From: Seiridium cupressi
Lineage: Eukaryota > Ascomycota > Sordariomycetes > Amphisphaeriales > Sporocadaceae
Reading direction: 5' to 3'
Length of the DNA: 64,000 nucleotides
Assembly: GCA_036674765.1 (NCBI GenBank)
Contig: JARVKI010000001.1
Coordinates: 124,001 to 188,000 of the forward strand
In this document: positions 34,398 to 46,069 of the stretch, piece after piece
Layout of the letters: each line of letters starts with the position of its first letter
Position numbering within the stretch: the stretch's first letter is position 1
Notes under the pieces: generated by a model
The model's input: only the letters and a program-made list of their open reading frames with translations
Databases searched by the model: none
What the model was told of the DNA's origin: nothing
Made by a program: the position numbers and the translations under genes

Positions 34398-37116
34398 GTT
34401 GCTAGGATTTGTTCAGCACTCATAACTTAATTGCAGAAAGAACCATCAAGTCAACGATCGTTATATTCAAACTATTATTGTTGTTCTTCTAGTCGTGCTC
34501 GGACAGTATGGCTGAACCTTCTGCTACTTTCGGCGTTCCTGGTCGACTATTTCTGCTTCTCCGCATAAAGTCACTTACGACGCAACACGAAACTTAGATC
34601 CGGCAACGATTTCAGTGCTGCTTTAGCGCTTCTTGCTTGTCTCTGCATACTGTAATAGTTGCGGATATCTTATGCATGACAAACGCACGCGTAAAGTCGA
34701 CTAAGTTTGCAAAGAGAACTGAGTGGCGGGCTGGCGTAATCACGGCGCTGTAGGTAGTTGAGGTGATATAAATCTTGAGCAGCCCTGAGCATATGAGCAA
34801 TGCGACACTGAGCCAGAGCGGCAGCGCCGACTAGCCGAAGCTGATCGCCGCCCAAAGTTTTGTCGACGACTACTTAGACAGGTAGTTCCGGCAAGGTAGT
34901 TCCGGCAAGGTATACCAGTGTCCATAAATCCCGCTCATCAGTGAATGGGATGTGTTTTGCAGATTCGGACAAGTGAAGGAAATGGACAGCCTATCTCTTA
35001 TCAACGGCGGCAATATAAATTGACTATGTATCTTGAGGTCACTTTGCGAGTGAGTGAGCTCTAGGTCGAGTTGTTACTTCCAACGTGGCTGTTTCTCTGT
35101 TTCGAGGTTATTTCTTTCAACCCAGCGAGGCAAGCGACATAAACTCAATAGATGTATTACCATGGGCCGCGTTGCGGTGGCTTTGAAAGTTCCCGTCCAG
35201 CTCCGTCCAGACGACACATAGCAAGGTATTGGCCGTCGGACGAGGTGCATGCGCGAAATAGAGCCGCCCCGTTGCATAGGTACGTACCGTGCGATAAGCA
35301 ATTCGGATGCTGCTCACCTGCAATCATCGTTGATACCCCGGTCCAACAAGACGCGAGATGCCGAAATCAAAACACTGAGTCAGGCTACGGCAGTATATAG
35401 CATGGCAACGGGTTTTGACGCACGACTAGCGCCATCATCGTGGCATCCCGTTCGCCTCGTAAGCTTTTCTCATACACTGCTATAGGCGAGGCTAGATCGG
35501 CAAATGAGTCCAATCTTAGGTGGGTTGGTTGAGGACGATCAATCACAGACATGAAAAAGCAGTAGGCCGTGCCGCGGGCTCCGGTAGTTGTCGACCTTTC
35601 CCACATCGGAAGTGGGCACTCGGACTTGAGCATCTGCGAGGGTGGCCGACGCGACAGACAGCACACACCGCACAAGCGTACGTAACAAGGGTAGATTGTC
35701 TGCTCCTCGTCACATTTCGGGCGGTCGACATCTCGGTTGACTGCGAAAGAGGTGACATCACTTCTCAGGTCCATGGTCGTTTGTGTGACTGAGGGTCGAT
35801 GACCATGAGAAGCGCTAAGTGTCAGAGCTAAATGGAGCTGTTTCACATTTTCTCAAGCGCAACGAGATGACAGACCGGGCGGGAATAGAAGCTCCTCGGT
35901 CTCTGCATCATCAGGGACGCATGGGGGCCTGAAATGTTGCTTCTGCTCACGCAACGAGAGCTCGGCGGGAGGGTCTGCCATAGGTATATCCGGGCGATGG
36001 CTTGGCTCGACATATCGGGACGACGTTGAAGACAAGCTTTCTGGACAAGCTTTTCGAGCGGCATGCGGTGGGTGCATTAGCGGCTACGACGGCCGCAGCT
36101 AGACGTGAAGGCGGGCTAGCGATTGGCCGAGCATCTGATAATGGGACATGACTCGTCAGCTGGGCGGCGGTAGGCCACTTTTCGCCCACTCCATCATCCT
36201 CCACTGGGACCGAACAGTCCCTGAACCGGCGGCCACACCACCCCTACCTAGCATCTGGCATTTGCAGCATCCACCCAGGCTCTGACGGCCTCGATCGCAC
36301 CACGACCACGACCACGCAACACCCCGTCGGCGGCCATGAATCGTCCCTGTCAGCCAGCCCACGCGCTCCGACGGGCCAGGCGGGCAATTGGCATGTCCTC
36401 ATTAGATCCCCCCGTCGCCCAGTCCCCCCATCTCTCTTCTTTTCTCTTGGCATGCACAATCCGATGCCAGCCAGCCCCCAGAAGCCACCCCCGACTGCTG
36501 GTACCACTGCCAGGATCTCGAACCCTTTCCAGGCTCCTCATCCGCCCGCGTCGTTGCATTTGATCCTCTTCCCCAATCCATCCACGCTTTCCGCCTGTCA
36601 CGTTGTCATCAGCACAGCACCGCGGTCGTCAAGGTCCTCAGAATTGGCCATGTCTTTCGTGCAGAGCGGGAGATTTAGAACGCTGGAAATATGATCGTCG
36701 AGCATGTGTATGTCGGTTGTCTTGGCTCTCCTGTCCCTTTCCCCGCGATGTTCCAAACCCGTTCGACTGGCACATCTTGGCGCCAATGCTGATTGATGGC
36801 TTGGCGATTTTTTGACTGACGTCTTGTAGCACTCACCCAGGTCCGCAATGTCGTGTATGTCTCCAGCCAATTTTCCTTGACTCGTCTTGTTTGCATTTCA
36901 TCATCATGTCCGCGCACATTCCCTCCTTTGCCCGTCCATGAGACATGCCGCCGCCAGTGCCCTGTGCCCACGCGATCATGTCCGAGGTAATGCCCAGAGA
37001 TGGGACCATCGCGCATCACTGTCCTTGCGTCAAGATTCCCTCCAGACGGGCGACGCCAAACACTGCCCACGGCGCCTGCCTGCATCGCAACGACTGCGAC
37101 ACTAACACCCGTACAG
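34398..37116. other. Long spacer upstream of the PA-TM-RING gene
   Basis: About 2.7 kb without an identified gene. A perfect 14-bp tandem duplication (ggtagttccggcaa twice) lies at 34881-34908. The right part, from about 36200, is GC-rich with pyrimidine skew and probably holds the promoter, 5' leader and the unassigned first exon(s) of the RING gene. Confidence 0.45.
34881..34908 (+). repeat. 14-bp perfect tandem duplication
   Basis: Two adjacent identical copies of ggtagttccggcaa. It has no gene context and could be a small replication duplication. Confidence 0.85.
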
Positions 37117-38697
37117 GCTTTTGTTCAGCAATCCATGGCAAGGCGGCAGCCAAGGCTCTAGCACCATTCTGCGCAATATCACGTCGCTATCCGTGAGTAC
37201 CACTACCAAGACTCTTGTCATCGGCAGGCCTTGACGAATCCACTGTAGAATAAAATAGCCTATACGGAGACCATACGAGAAAACATCACGACGTTATCAA
37301 CCAACTACGCGCCGAGTGATGGCACTATCCAAGGCCTTCTCTACGTCCCCGACATCGACCCCGACGATTCGTGCTCCGACAGAGCAAGCGCGTACATCCC
37401 CAAGAACGCTACGCAGCAGTCAAATCTACCACCAACTTCTTACAATCTCGTAGCTTTAGCACCATGGATCGATGCCGACTGCACGAAGGCCTTACTGGCC
37501 TCGACCCGTGCAGACCAGTTAAGGGCCTTCCTTTTTTACCTGCCCAACAACGACACATCGCAGCCACCGGGCTCGGACGATTCGACTTGGACTCTAGACG
37601 ACGACAGTAGCAATTCCTGGATGTCCAAATACCATTATCCGATCTACGTGATCCCTGGTGCTAGCGGGACCGAGATGATGCACGAGCTCAGCCTCTATTC
37701 TGGGAACCTAACGCAAGTCCCTTACGGGGCCAATATCTCGGCTTTATACCATCCAGATTCGGCAGACTATGTGCGGATATGGACGGAGCTGCGTATTGCC
37801 TATGACTCGCCCACGCTGCCTATCTGGGCCTGGATTCTCATCATTGGTGGACTGTTCCTCTTCATCACGGGAGGCACTTCACTGTTCATGCATTTCATAC
37901 AGAATCGTCGCCGTGTAGCGCTACGTCGCCGCGTCATGCGCGGAGAGATTGACCTGGAGGGGCTGGGCATTAAACGCGTCACGGTGCCCCCCGAACATAT
38001 CCTCGACTTCCCCCTTTTCACCTACAATTACGACCCACCCCCATCAACGTCTTTTCAACCTCCCGGGTCGCCGCTACCTGCGGATCTGAAAGACTCCCAC
38101 GGCGCTTCTGGAAGTAACGAGCCGTCGATAGGGAAGATGATACCACCTCCCGAGTACCAACCATCATGCCATGTCTGTCTGGAATACTTTGAATCCAAGG
38201 TCACCATCATCCGCGAGCTTCCTTGTGGCCATATTTTCCACCATGAATGCATCGATGAGTTCCTGAGCGAAATTAGTTCACTATGCCCCATTTGCAAGAA
38301 GTCGATGCTTCCTCGAGGCTACTCACCCAAAATCACAAATGGAATGGTAAGGCGAGAACGAGCCACCAGGCGGCTGAGACCAAGAATCGTCGTCAGAGCA
38401 GACGTCGAAGAGGCACATCCGAGGATCAACTCGTGGAGCGACACCGTCAAGAAACACCTTCGTAGCATACCTTCTTCACCGACGCAACCCGAACATTCTG
38501 CCATTGAGTTGTCGGAAAGGCCCAAGGAACCTGGTACGACGCGCCAACGTATGCGAGAGCTTGCCGGTCCGGTCGACGACCGTAGCGATGACGGCAACCC
38601 TCCATGTAAGCCTTATCATTCTCTGAAGGTAGTGGGCTCACGTATTGATCCTCAATCAGGGAGAAAAGCAGTGTCTAAGGTCTTTCCTTGGCCTTGA
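37117..38697 (+). CDS. PA-TM-RING E3 ubiquitin ligase (5' end unresolved)
   Basis: Two exons are clear: 37117-37192 (PWQGGSQGSSTILRNITSLS) and 37249-38697. The intron between them (gtgagt/ctgtag) joins in frame to NKIAYTETIRENITTLS. A lumenal protease-associated-type domain follows (GTIQGLLYVPD, YNLVALAPWIDADCTKALL, AFLFYLPNND). A single membrane helix (IWAWILIIGGLFLFITGG, about 37825-37878) comes next. A RING-H2 domain at 38167-38305 reads CHVCLEY, PCGHIFHHECIDEF and CPICKK (C-x2-C ... C-x-H-x2-H-x2-C ... C-x2-C). Such proteins ubiquitinate membrane cargo in the endosome or vacuole route. Using the ATG at 37621 would cut the lumenal domain in half, so the true start lies upstream of 37117 with a donor in phase 2; I could not fix it. 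The C-terminal tail is basic and disordered. Confidence 0.85.
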
Positions 38698-39882
38698 AAA
38701 ATAGCACCATGGCGGCATAATCATTTTGGGTACTGGCGTTTAAAATCATCAGGCGGCGTGGTTCCTGGGCATTTTGTTTTGGCGTTTAATGGTGGAAGGC
38801 CCATGTCAGCTCGAATGGATGGGACCGGAAAGGTACGAGGCTACGACGATTGGATTAATTAGCATGGTTTTGAGTTCGGTGTTGGTCCAAGATCTAGGCG
38901 TTGCATTGGTTTGGATATACCCCATAAATAGTTTTTAAGTCTGAGCTGGGCTATCAACGCGAGCTGCAAATCAAGAAAATCATAATTCTCGAACAAGGAA
39001 CAGTTCAGCCTGTTCTTTATCAGGTAACCTAACCACTCGAAGCTCAACATGCATTGCGTACGGCCAAGAAACTCTAATCTAACTCGTGGCCCGGGTAAGC
39101 CATGGACATCCGGAAGTAAATGTGCTGGATTATTTTATGGCGAGGCCGTCCAGTAATAGCTTCGGGTCTCAAGTGGTCCGCCTCATTTCCCATCGCTGAA
39201 CATAGCCTTGGCTGATAACGGATGCTCCGGCAAAAGACTGGTGTCAAGCCGAGCTTGATTGTTGAATCCAACTGCTCGAGTCTTTTTGCGCGTGTTAGTC
39301 AAGCACAGCCGTGATGATATCGCCCTGAGGGGAACCGAGTTTCCATGCCCGGCGGCGGATGTAAGCTGGTGCCTTTTTCATCCAAGTTCGTCGACGACTG
39401 GTCCGGCCCGGCCATTGTCGGCAGAGCTGAGGGGTGAGCGCAGGTAATAACATGATCCAAGATGTATAAATATGTCCATCTTTGGCTCCTCCCTGCAACC
39501 GTAACATGCCAAAGACCAAAGTTTGGCATCCTTGATCACCCAATTGAACAGGGTTGTGGGGCGTTTCCCACCTCAAATAGCCTCGGGTACGTATGCATGA
39601 TTTAGAGCCAAATCCCAGGGAGGACGCCGATCAGAGAGCGCTAATTGGGCGTCCCAGGCCACCGTCGGCGTTCTTGGCACTGCTGAGCGGTCCCCTACTT
39701 TCAAGGTTGGCGAGGCGCACCCCGTCCGCAGGTTGTTGTTGGTTCTCTTGTCTTGTGCAGTGCGACGGTCCTGATTCTGTTGGTAATGCAAACTAGCTCC
39801 ATGACGAGCCGCCCGTGCCTTGGTGGCTCTGGCTCTGGAATCCTGCGACTAAAACGCCGACATATTACCTGGTATCATTTCC
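38698..39882. other. Intergenic region, GH47 promoter
   Basis: About 1.2 kb with no recognisable gene. An ATG at 39801 opens a frame that overlaps the GH47 start out of frame; whether it is transcribed as an upstream ORF is unknown. Confidence 0.5.
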
Positions 39883-41655
39883 ATGCTCGTCGCCGAGAAT
39901 GTCGAACGGCTCATCCAGAACAACCACGACGCCGCGGCGGCCCTTTTCCGGCGGCCCAGGCGACTCCTTTCCGTCGTCGGCGGCATCCTCATCTTCTATA
40001 TCCTCATCATATTCATCCCCAAGCAGCCGCAGACACTGTATGGCTTCGAGTATGTTAGGAGCAGCTACGACTGGTCAGCCCTGCCCCAGAAGTATCCCGT
40101 CGACAAGATAACGCCCCTTCCGACCGGCACGCCGTTAAATCTCCCCAAAGTTCAACATGATTTCGCTTCCGACCCGCAGCCCAGCAGGGCAAGGACCGCC
40201 ATCCTTGCGGAACGCCAATCGGCTGTCAAGACGGCATTTCTCAAGAGCTGGAATGGCTACAAAAACCATGCCTGGATGTACGACGAGCTGGAGCCAGTCT
40301 CCGGCGGACCCAAGGATACGCTGGGAGGATGGGCTGCAACGCTGGTCGACTCTTTGGACACCCTGTGGATCATGGGCCTGAAGGATGAGTTTTATGATGC
40401 TGTGGCTGCTGCCGTTACCATCAACTGGGTGACAAATGAGACGGCTATTAATATCTTCGAAACAACAATTCGGCATATGGGCGGTCTGCTGAGCGCATAT
40501 GATTTGAGCAAAGAGAGAGCACTTCTCCAAAAGGCCATGGAGGTGGGGGACATGCTTTATGCTGGCTTCGACACGCCGAATCGCATGCCGCCGTTCTGGC
40601 TGGACTTTGAGGAGGCGAAAGATGGCACGCTACAGCCCGGAACCCACGACCCGTCCGCGTCAGTGACCTCGTCCGGCTTGGAGTTCACTCGGCTCGCACA
40701 GCTCACCGGGGAGGACAAGTACTACGATGCCATCGATAGGGTAGCACGGTTCTTGCAAAGGACCCAGAACGACACTCGCCTTCCAGGCATGTGGCCAACG
40801 TTTTTAAACATGGAGTTCGAGGACGTGTCGCTCGAAAGTGATTTCACACTAGGTGCGTTGGCCGACTCATTGTACGAGTATTTGCCCAAGATGTTCGCCA
40901 TCCTTGGTGGCCTGGAGCCCATGTATGAAACCATGTATCGAGCAGCCATGGATACGGTGCAACAGAACCTTCTGTTCCGGCCCATGCTCCCCAACCAAGA
41001 TGATATCCTCTTTACCGGAGATGTTTCCATCTCGGCCTCAACGGGGGATCCTATCTTGACCGGCGAGGCCCAGCATCTTGCCTGCTTCGTCGGGGGCATG
41101 TTCGGGCTTGGAGGAAAGCTTTTCGGCATTCAAGAACACGTTGACATAGGCGAGAAGATCGCAAAAGGATGTGCCTGGGCGTACGGTGCCATGCCGACGG
41201 GCATCATGCCAGAGATTTTCAGCCTGTTCCCTTGCCCCACGCTCGATGCCTGCTCCTGGGATGAAGAGCAGTGGGAAGCCGATGGCATGACCAACGTGAC
41301 CAAGGGCTTCAAGAGCGCTCAAGATCCACAATATCTGCTTAGGCCGGAAGCTATAGAAAGCATTTTTCTCATGTATCGCATGACAGGAAAGGAAGAGTAC
41401 CAAGAGATGGCGTGGACTATGTTTCAAAGCATTCAAACGGCGACGGAGACGAATTACGCCTTCTCCTCCATCAGTGATGTGACCGTGACGGGCGCAACGG
41501 ATAAGCTGGATTCCATGGAGAGCTTCTGGACCTCGGAGACCCTGAAGTATCTCTATTTGATATTTTCATCGCCGGACTTGATCAGTCTGGACAAGTATGT
41601 GCTCAACACAGAAGCACATCCCTTCCTGCGGCCCACCGGCACTCGAGGATCATGA
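39883..41655 (+). CDS. GH47 class I alpha-1,2-mannosidase (type II membrane protein)
   Basis: The intronless 590-residue protein has a cytosolic N-terminus, a signal anchor at about residues 28-46 (LLSVVGGILIFYILIIFIP) and a lumenal GH47 (alpha/alpha)7 domain. Family landmarks are LVDSLDTLWIMGLKDEF, FETTIRHMGGLLSAYDLS, LESDFTLGALADSLYEYLPK, HLACFVGGMFGLGG, LRPEAIESIFLMYRMTG and MESFWTSETLKYLYLIFS. The terminal VLNTEAHP carries the Thr that coordinates Ca2+ in this family. Cys pairs expected of the fold are present. The enzyme trims alpha-1,2-mannose from N-glycans in the ER or Golgi. Length and motifs match an intact enzyme. Start: the ATG that gives a short cytosolic tail before the anchor. 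Confidence 0.95.
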   Translation: MLVAENVERLIQNNHDAAAALFRRPRRLLSVVGGILIFYILIIFIPKQPQTLYGFEYVRSSYDWSALPQKYPVDKITPLPTGTPLNLPKVQHDFASDPQPSRARTAILAERQSAVKTAFLKSWNGYKNHAWMYDELEPVSGGPKDTLGGWAATLVDSLDTLWIMGLKDEFYDAVAAAVTINWVTNETAINIFETTIRHMGGLLSAYDLSKERALLQKAMEVGDMLYAGFDTPNRMPPFWLDFEEAKDGTLQPGTHDPSASVTSSGLEFTRLAQLTGEDKYYDAIDRVARFLQRTQNDTRLPGMWPTFLNMEFEDVSLESDFTLGALADSLYEYLPKMFAILGGLEPMYETMYRAAMDTVQQNLLFRPMLPNQDDILFTGDVSISASTGDPILTGEAQHLACFVGGMFGLGGKLFGIQEHVDIGEKIAKGCAWAYGAMPTGIMPEIFSLFPCPTLDACSWDEEQWEADGMTNVTKGFKSAQDPQYLLRPEAIESIFLMYRMTGKEEYQEMAWTMFQSIQTATETNYAFSSISDVTVTGATDKLDSMESFWTSETLKYLYLIFSSPDLISLDKYVLNTEAHPFLRPTGTRGS

Positions 41656-42273
41656 TTTACTATATGATAGTGGTTTGAAGCACTGTTCATACTATTGGGG
41701 AGGCTCAACTTTGTTTCAAACGAATTTTCACTAATGATAGCATTGGCGTTCAGGCTTGACTCCGGAATTTTGAATTTAGATTTGAATACGCATTAATACT
41801 TCCATAATACATATTTCGATTAGTGTTATTGGTTCGCTAGTTTTACTAATGATTACTCAAGTGATGGTCTCGCTCGATCTACTATTTCACTGCTTGAGCC
41901 ATGGAAATCGACCTCCTCGCGCCTTGACAGGGCTCATGTATTGATGTCATTTGGCTGGCCAAGTCGTACACAAAAGCTCTACCGTCTTCTTCGGCGGGGA
42001 TTGCATACCGCTTCTATGTCTTTATCTTTCCCGTTACAAAAAACCAGGGCAATGCAGACCTTTATGTTCCAGACAACATAGCCATTGTTAGATTGTTGGT
42101 CAAAGGTTTTGGCTTTCATGGCAGGCAATATCATATACAAGACGTGAAATCTCCACGAGAGGACATTACCACGCGTTTAACATATAAACATTGATGGATA
42201 CTAAGGTGCTCGGAGGTGGAAACCCAAATTGTATAGTCTGCAAACCACACCCCAGCGAGGAAGACCACTTACC
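41656..42273. other. Intergenic region before the SET gene
   Basis: About 620 AT-rich bases with no gene recognised. Confidence 0.5.
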
Positions 42274-43020
42274 ATGGCGCCTATCAATCCCACCCGTGAT
42301 GCCTTTTTCAAGGGGTGGAACTCCAATCGTCTCCACAAGCAGCGCATCGGGGGAAGTCTTTCGCCGGTACACATCCATGAATATCGTCTCGATCCCAAAA
42401 AGTGGTCGAACGGACGAGCTCGCAAGTCGAGGCAACGTCGTCGAGCTAGTAGCGTAGCCGTGACCGTAGACTGTATCCTGGGCCAGAGCAAGGAAGAGCT
42501 TACGTGCCTCGTCTGCAGCGAATTCCCTGACAACTGCAAAGGCAGCGAGTGCTACGCCGAGTGGCGCCTTGGTCCGCCACAACGTCTTCGTGACTGCATT
42601 GAGATCCGTGATACGGGCACCCAGGTAGGCGACGGCGCGTTCGTGAAGCCCGGCCGCCGAGTCGAGAAAGGCAAGTACCTCGGCGAGTACCTCGGCGAGC
42701 TTCTGCCGCCGGATAGCGAAGTGAGTGGCATGTACACGTTTGACATCAGGGGCGTGGCGAGAGTACACGCCGGAGCGTGCGGTAATTTGACGAGGTTCTT
42801 TAACCATAGCTGCCAGCACAATGTCGACTCGTTTGTCGAGCTGGTGGGCGGGAGACAGATTATCGTCTTCCAGGCAAAGAGGGACATTGAAGAGAACGAG
42901 CAGATCCTAATCAATTATGGAGCAGAGTACTTCAGAGACAACAAGCTGGCTTGTGCTTGCACAGCAGAGAAATGCCGGTTTAAACAGGTAGGTCAATTAA
43001 TAACGTATACATCCATTTAA
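42274..43020 (+). CDS. Small SET-domain protein
   Basis: From the ATG at 42274 the frame gives 248 residues. A basic N-terminus (RARKSRQRRRASS) and a Cys-rich pre-segment (ELTCLVCSEFPDNCKGSECY) precede the SET domain. SET motifs are GDGAFVKPGRRVEKGKYLGE, GNLTRFFNHSCQHN (the NHSC knot), and EQILINYGAEYF. A post-SET-like CACTAEKCRF (CxCx4C) follows. SET proteins transfer methyl groups from SAM to lysine, often on histones; the target is unknown. The gene resembles small fungal SET proteins lacking chromatin-reader domains. An alternative 3' end is possible: a donor at 42988 (CAG|gtaggt) and an acceptor at 43181 would replace the last 11 residues by SKC and a stop at 43193. I cannot choose between the two. 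Confidence 0.85.
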   Translation: MAPINPTRDAFFKGWNSNRLHKQRIGGSLSPVHIHEYRLDPKKWSNGRARKSRQRRRASSVAVTVDCILGQSKEELTCLVCSEFPDNCKGSECYAEWRLGPPQRLRDCIEIRDTGTQVGDGAFVKPGRRVEKGKYLGEYLGELLPPDSEVSGMYTFDIRGVARVHAGACGNLTRFFNHSCQHNVDSFVELVGGRQIIVFQAKRDIEENEQILINYGAEYFRDNKLACACTAEKCRFKQVGQLITYTSI

Positions 43021-44769
43021 AGAGGAAGGTATTTCTAATTTATTATTAATATCAAGAGAGACGTGGTTCTTGGTTATAGTCAAGATGGGGTCTTATGTGG
43101 TTCATATTGACATGTGTACTGCGAGGTTTGAGCCTGGTTATGAACTCTTCTATCACTACTTACCTCTTTCTTTTTAACTAGTCAAAGTGCTAATGACTTC
43201 TTGGCGTATATCGGCTTTTGGACATGGCTATGCTCAAGACTTCAGCAATTACTAGCTGCACTATTCATGTCAAACATGGATCTGTTCATTCCCAGTGATA
43301 TAATAGCCACCATTGTTTTCCGAGTTGCTTGAGTGGTTCCCCCATTGTGAGATGATAAGCTCTCCCACCGTTAGCTTACCTATACTTAGGAATTCTTTGT
43401 ATGCTGGACTTGAATTATACATGAAAATGCAGTTCTTCTTGAACTCCCTCGCTGATATTAGTTCAAGAGGAGGTTTTCCACGGAAGACGCGAACTCTCAC
43501 ATCGTTCCAGTGACTCGCTACACTCACATATGACTTGTGTCGGGGTGAGGTACTCAACTCCAACTCTTCGTCAACAAGTCTTGAGATACCAGGCACCTTG
43601 ACTTCTGTCCAACAAAAGAAATTCCATTGGCAAAGGTTCAAAAACCGACTTGGTATCTGGCTCTATGTCCAGATGAGCAACTGCTTCATCAACATCGTCA
43701 CGATATGAGCAGTCGATAACATCATCCAAGCTCTCGGACGTATCTAAAGAATCTGCCTCTTCTTCTGAACGGGATCTTCGTATGGCATTTTTTGTTTAAG
43801 TCGATCATTTGAATGACACAATGGATTCTGGCTTCTTCTTGAATAAGTTTTGACCTTTTGCTTGGACTTAGATTCTGGCCTGCCAAGGATGACTCGTATG
43901 GAGTTTGGGCTTTTGAGGCTTATCTACATATATTTACGTGGTAGCTAGGGGAGGAAGTGATGATATAAAGGATCAGATTCCATTTGAAACATTGCCTTGT
44001 TCATCTCTTGCTCAAATCGGCATTGGTAGATACAGCAACAGCCATCATTCAATGTGCTCCGAGACTTATGTCTGTTAAATTTAGATATCGTATATTATAA
44101 TCTTGTCAATCTAACATATGCTCTGCTTATCCTGATACGCCAAGCAACACCGTCTGTGGCTCACCTTGGTTACTATATGTTTTGTTTTGAGGCTTGGTAA
44201 GCGGGCCAAAGATCCAATAAGGATCCGAAGGGGACAAGTACCTCGGCAGGGCTACAAACAGACTGCTCGAGACGTCCAACGGCTGTTTTCAGTCTATGGC
44301 CAATCTGAGCAGAAGTAGTATCTGATCTTGGGGGGGGGGCATTGACAATATCCGCGTAGACAAGATAAAATTCAAGGCTGGTGCTACAGTTTATCCCCAT
44401 CCTTGATTTTCTTCGCCGAGGGAACTTCAGCTATAGTGTCTGTGGAAGAGAAGATGACTAAATACAAGTCGGCCCTGGCTAAGACCTATTTCGCTGATGG
44501 AAAATACAGATGTCTCCAAGCTTGAAACTCAGAGTGGTCCCACCTGTACTTCCATCTGACCTATCCTCACATGGCCGCCGCATGTCCTGCACGGCATGCA
44601 ACTAGAGGCCGAAGCTGAGTTGTAGTTGTACAATCACCAAGGGTTGACTACTTTTCAGCCACCATGCACTTGTCTTGGCTTGTATCGCCATGCCCTGCTA
44701 GCCAGTTTCAAGGCATGTGGCCGAGTCCCCGCACCTCAGCTTGGCGGCAGCTGTGCCTATACGGTCAAT
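43021..44769. other. Gene-poor AT-rich region
   Basis: About 1.75 kb without an intact gene. The minus-strand block 43270-43800 is coding-like (next entry). Small frames near 44173-44400 are unassigned. A run of nine or more G occurs near 44330. Confidence 0.45.
43270..43800 (-). pseudogene. Unassigned degenerate coding-like stretch
   Basis: On the minus strand one frame reads an acidic block (RRSRSEEEADSLDTSESLDD, DEAVAHLDIEPDTKSVFEPL) and stops near 43580. An overlapping second frame continues as VPGISRLVDEELELSTSPRH, NDVRVRVFRGKPPLELIS and IGKLTVGELIISQWGNHSS and stops at 43270. The frame switch without a good intron suggests a frameshifted relic. The family is not recognised. Confidence 0.25.
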
Positions 44770-46069
44770 ATGACGTGCAATTGGCATATGAAAACGGCAG
44801 CGCAAGCTGGCCCTGTAAGCAGCAGTCAGGTGGTCTCGCGAACCTTTGGCGTCCCAGGTAGGGCGTATCCCGTCGTGTCATCCCAAGGGCGCGTAGCCAC
44901 TATCATGCCTGCTTTCTCTACCAGTTCACGCAACCCAGAATGCAGTTATACTTCCTCTCCACCCTATCCTTCGCCTCAGGACGCTCTACGCAACTACAAA
45001 CTCGTTGACAATTACAGACGATAATTCACAAACCAAGACTGTGACAGCACAGTGTTACTGCAAAACCCTTCATTTCACTCTGGAGCTGAAAACCTCCGAT
45101 CTACCTCTGAGCACTCATCTATGCCATTGCAGCATTTGCCGCCATACGCATGGTACTCTCTGTGTATTCCACGCTCAGCTGCCCGGTGGCATAACTCCCA
45201 AGTTTGTCGCACCTTCTGGTCTGGACAAGCTGACTGGGTACCGATGGCCTGGATGTGCCAGTACTCGGTACTTCTGCTCGACATGTGGCTGTCACATGGG
45301 CGACGTCTCACCCGAGGATGGCACTTGGGTGATATCGACATCTCTCTTCGTCGATAACGACCCCGTCTATCAGATCAAGTCGCACGTGTACACTGACTCT
45401 GCCCCTGGCGGCGGTCTGAATGACTTCCTCCCCCGCATTGGCGACCGCGAGATGAAGGTATGGAATCCAAAGGATGGCTCAGGCGCCCTTCGAGAGATCA
45501 AAGCGGAATATGGAGCAGACGGCGGAGAGTGCCTGCGAGCCGAGTGCCACTGTGGTGGCGTGTCCTTCACCTTTCCGCGCCCTACTGAAGCGGACCTCAA
45601 TGACCCCGACATGAAGGAATTTGTATCACCAACTGATAAGCGCAAATGGGTTGCGTCTATCGACGCCTGCGACACTTGCCGACTAACCAGCGGTGCGCAC
45701 GTTATCTCCTGGACCTTCATCCCGTTGGACCGATGCGAGCCAAAGATCAAGCGGGACGACCTATTGATTGGTACCATGAAAACTTTCGAATCTTCACCTG
45801 GCGTCCTCAGATCTTTCTGCGGCGTCTGCGGCGCTGATGTCTTCTACTCCTGTGAAGAGAGGACAAACATAGTTGATGTTGCGGTTGGCATTCTTCGCGC
45901 TCCGGAGGGAGTGAGGGCGGAAAACTGGCTGGTCTGGCGCGCTGGCCGTCTCGGCTGGATCAAGGATGGCTTACGCTACAATGAGGAGCTGCTGAAGTCG
46001 TTGGCCGAGGGTTTCAAGGATTGGAGTATCAAGAAGTATGGAAACGATGGAACGTCAATTTCTGTGTAG
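44770..46069 (+). CDS. Double GFA/CENP-V (Mss4-like fold) domain protein
   Basis: The large exon 45018-46069 encodes two consecutive GFA-type zinc domains. The first has AQCYCKTLHF, LCHCSICRHTHG and YFCSTCGCHMGDV. The second has AECHCGGVSFTF, DACDTCRLTSGAHV and SFCGVCGADVFYS. Each has the usual Cys sets for zinc. The family includes glutathione-dependent formaldehyde-activating enzyme and centromere protein V; most fungal members have no proven reaction, so I do not assign one. The exon lacks an ATG after the in-frame stop at 44894. An upstream exon 44770-44857 (MTCNWHMKTAAQ ... RTFGVP) with donor gtaggg joins in the right phase to the acceptor attacag at 45017, giving 379 residues. ATG 44788 is an alternative start. 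The domain call is firm; the first exon is inferred. Confidence 0.78.

Noticed and set aside
37621..37623. ATG at 37621 as start of the RING protein
   Set aside because: The lumenal domain reads in frame from 37249 and through an upstream exon; starting at 37621 would delete most of it.
45005..45007. Start of the GFA protein at 45005
   Set aside because: The codon is TTG; an upstream ATG exon joined by a canonical intron in the right phase is more likely.
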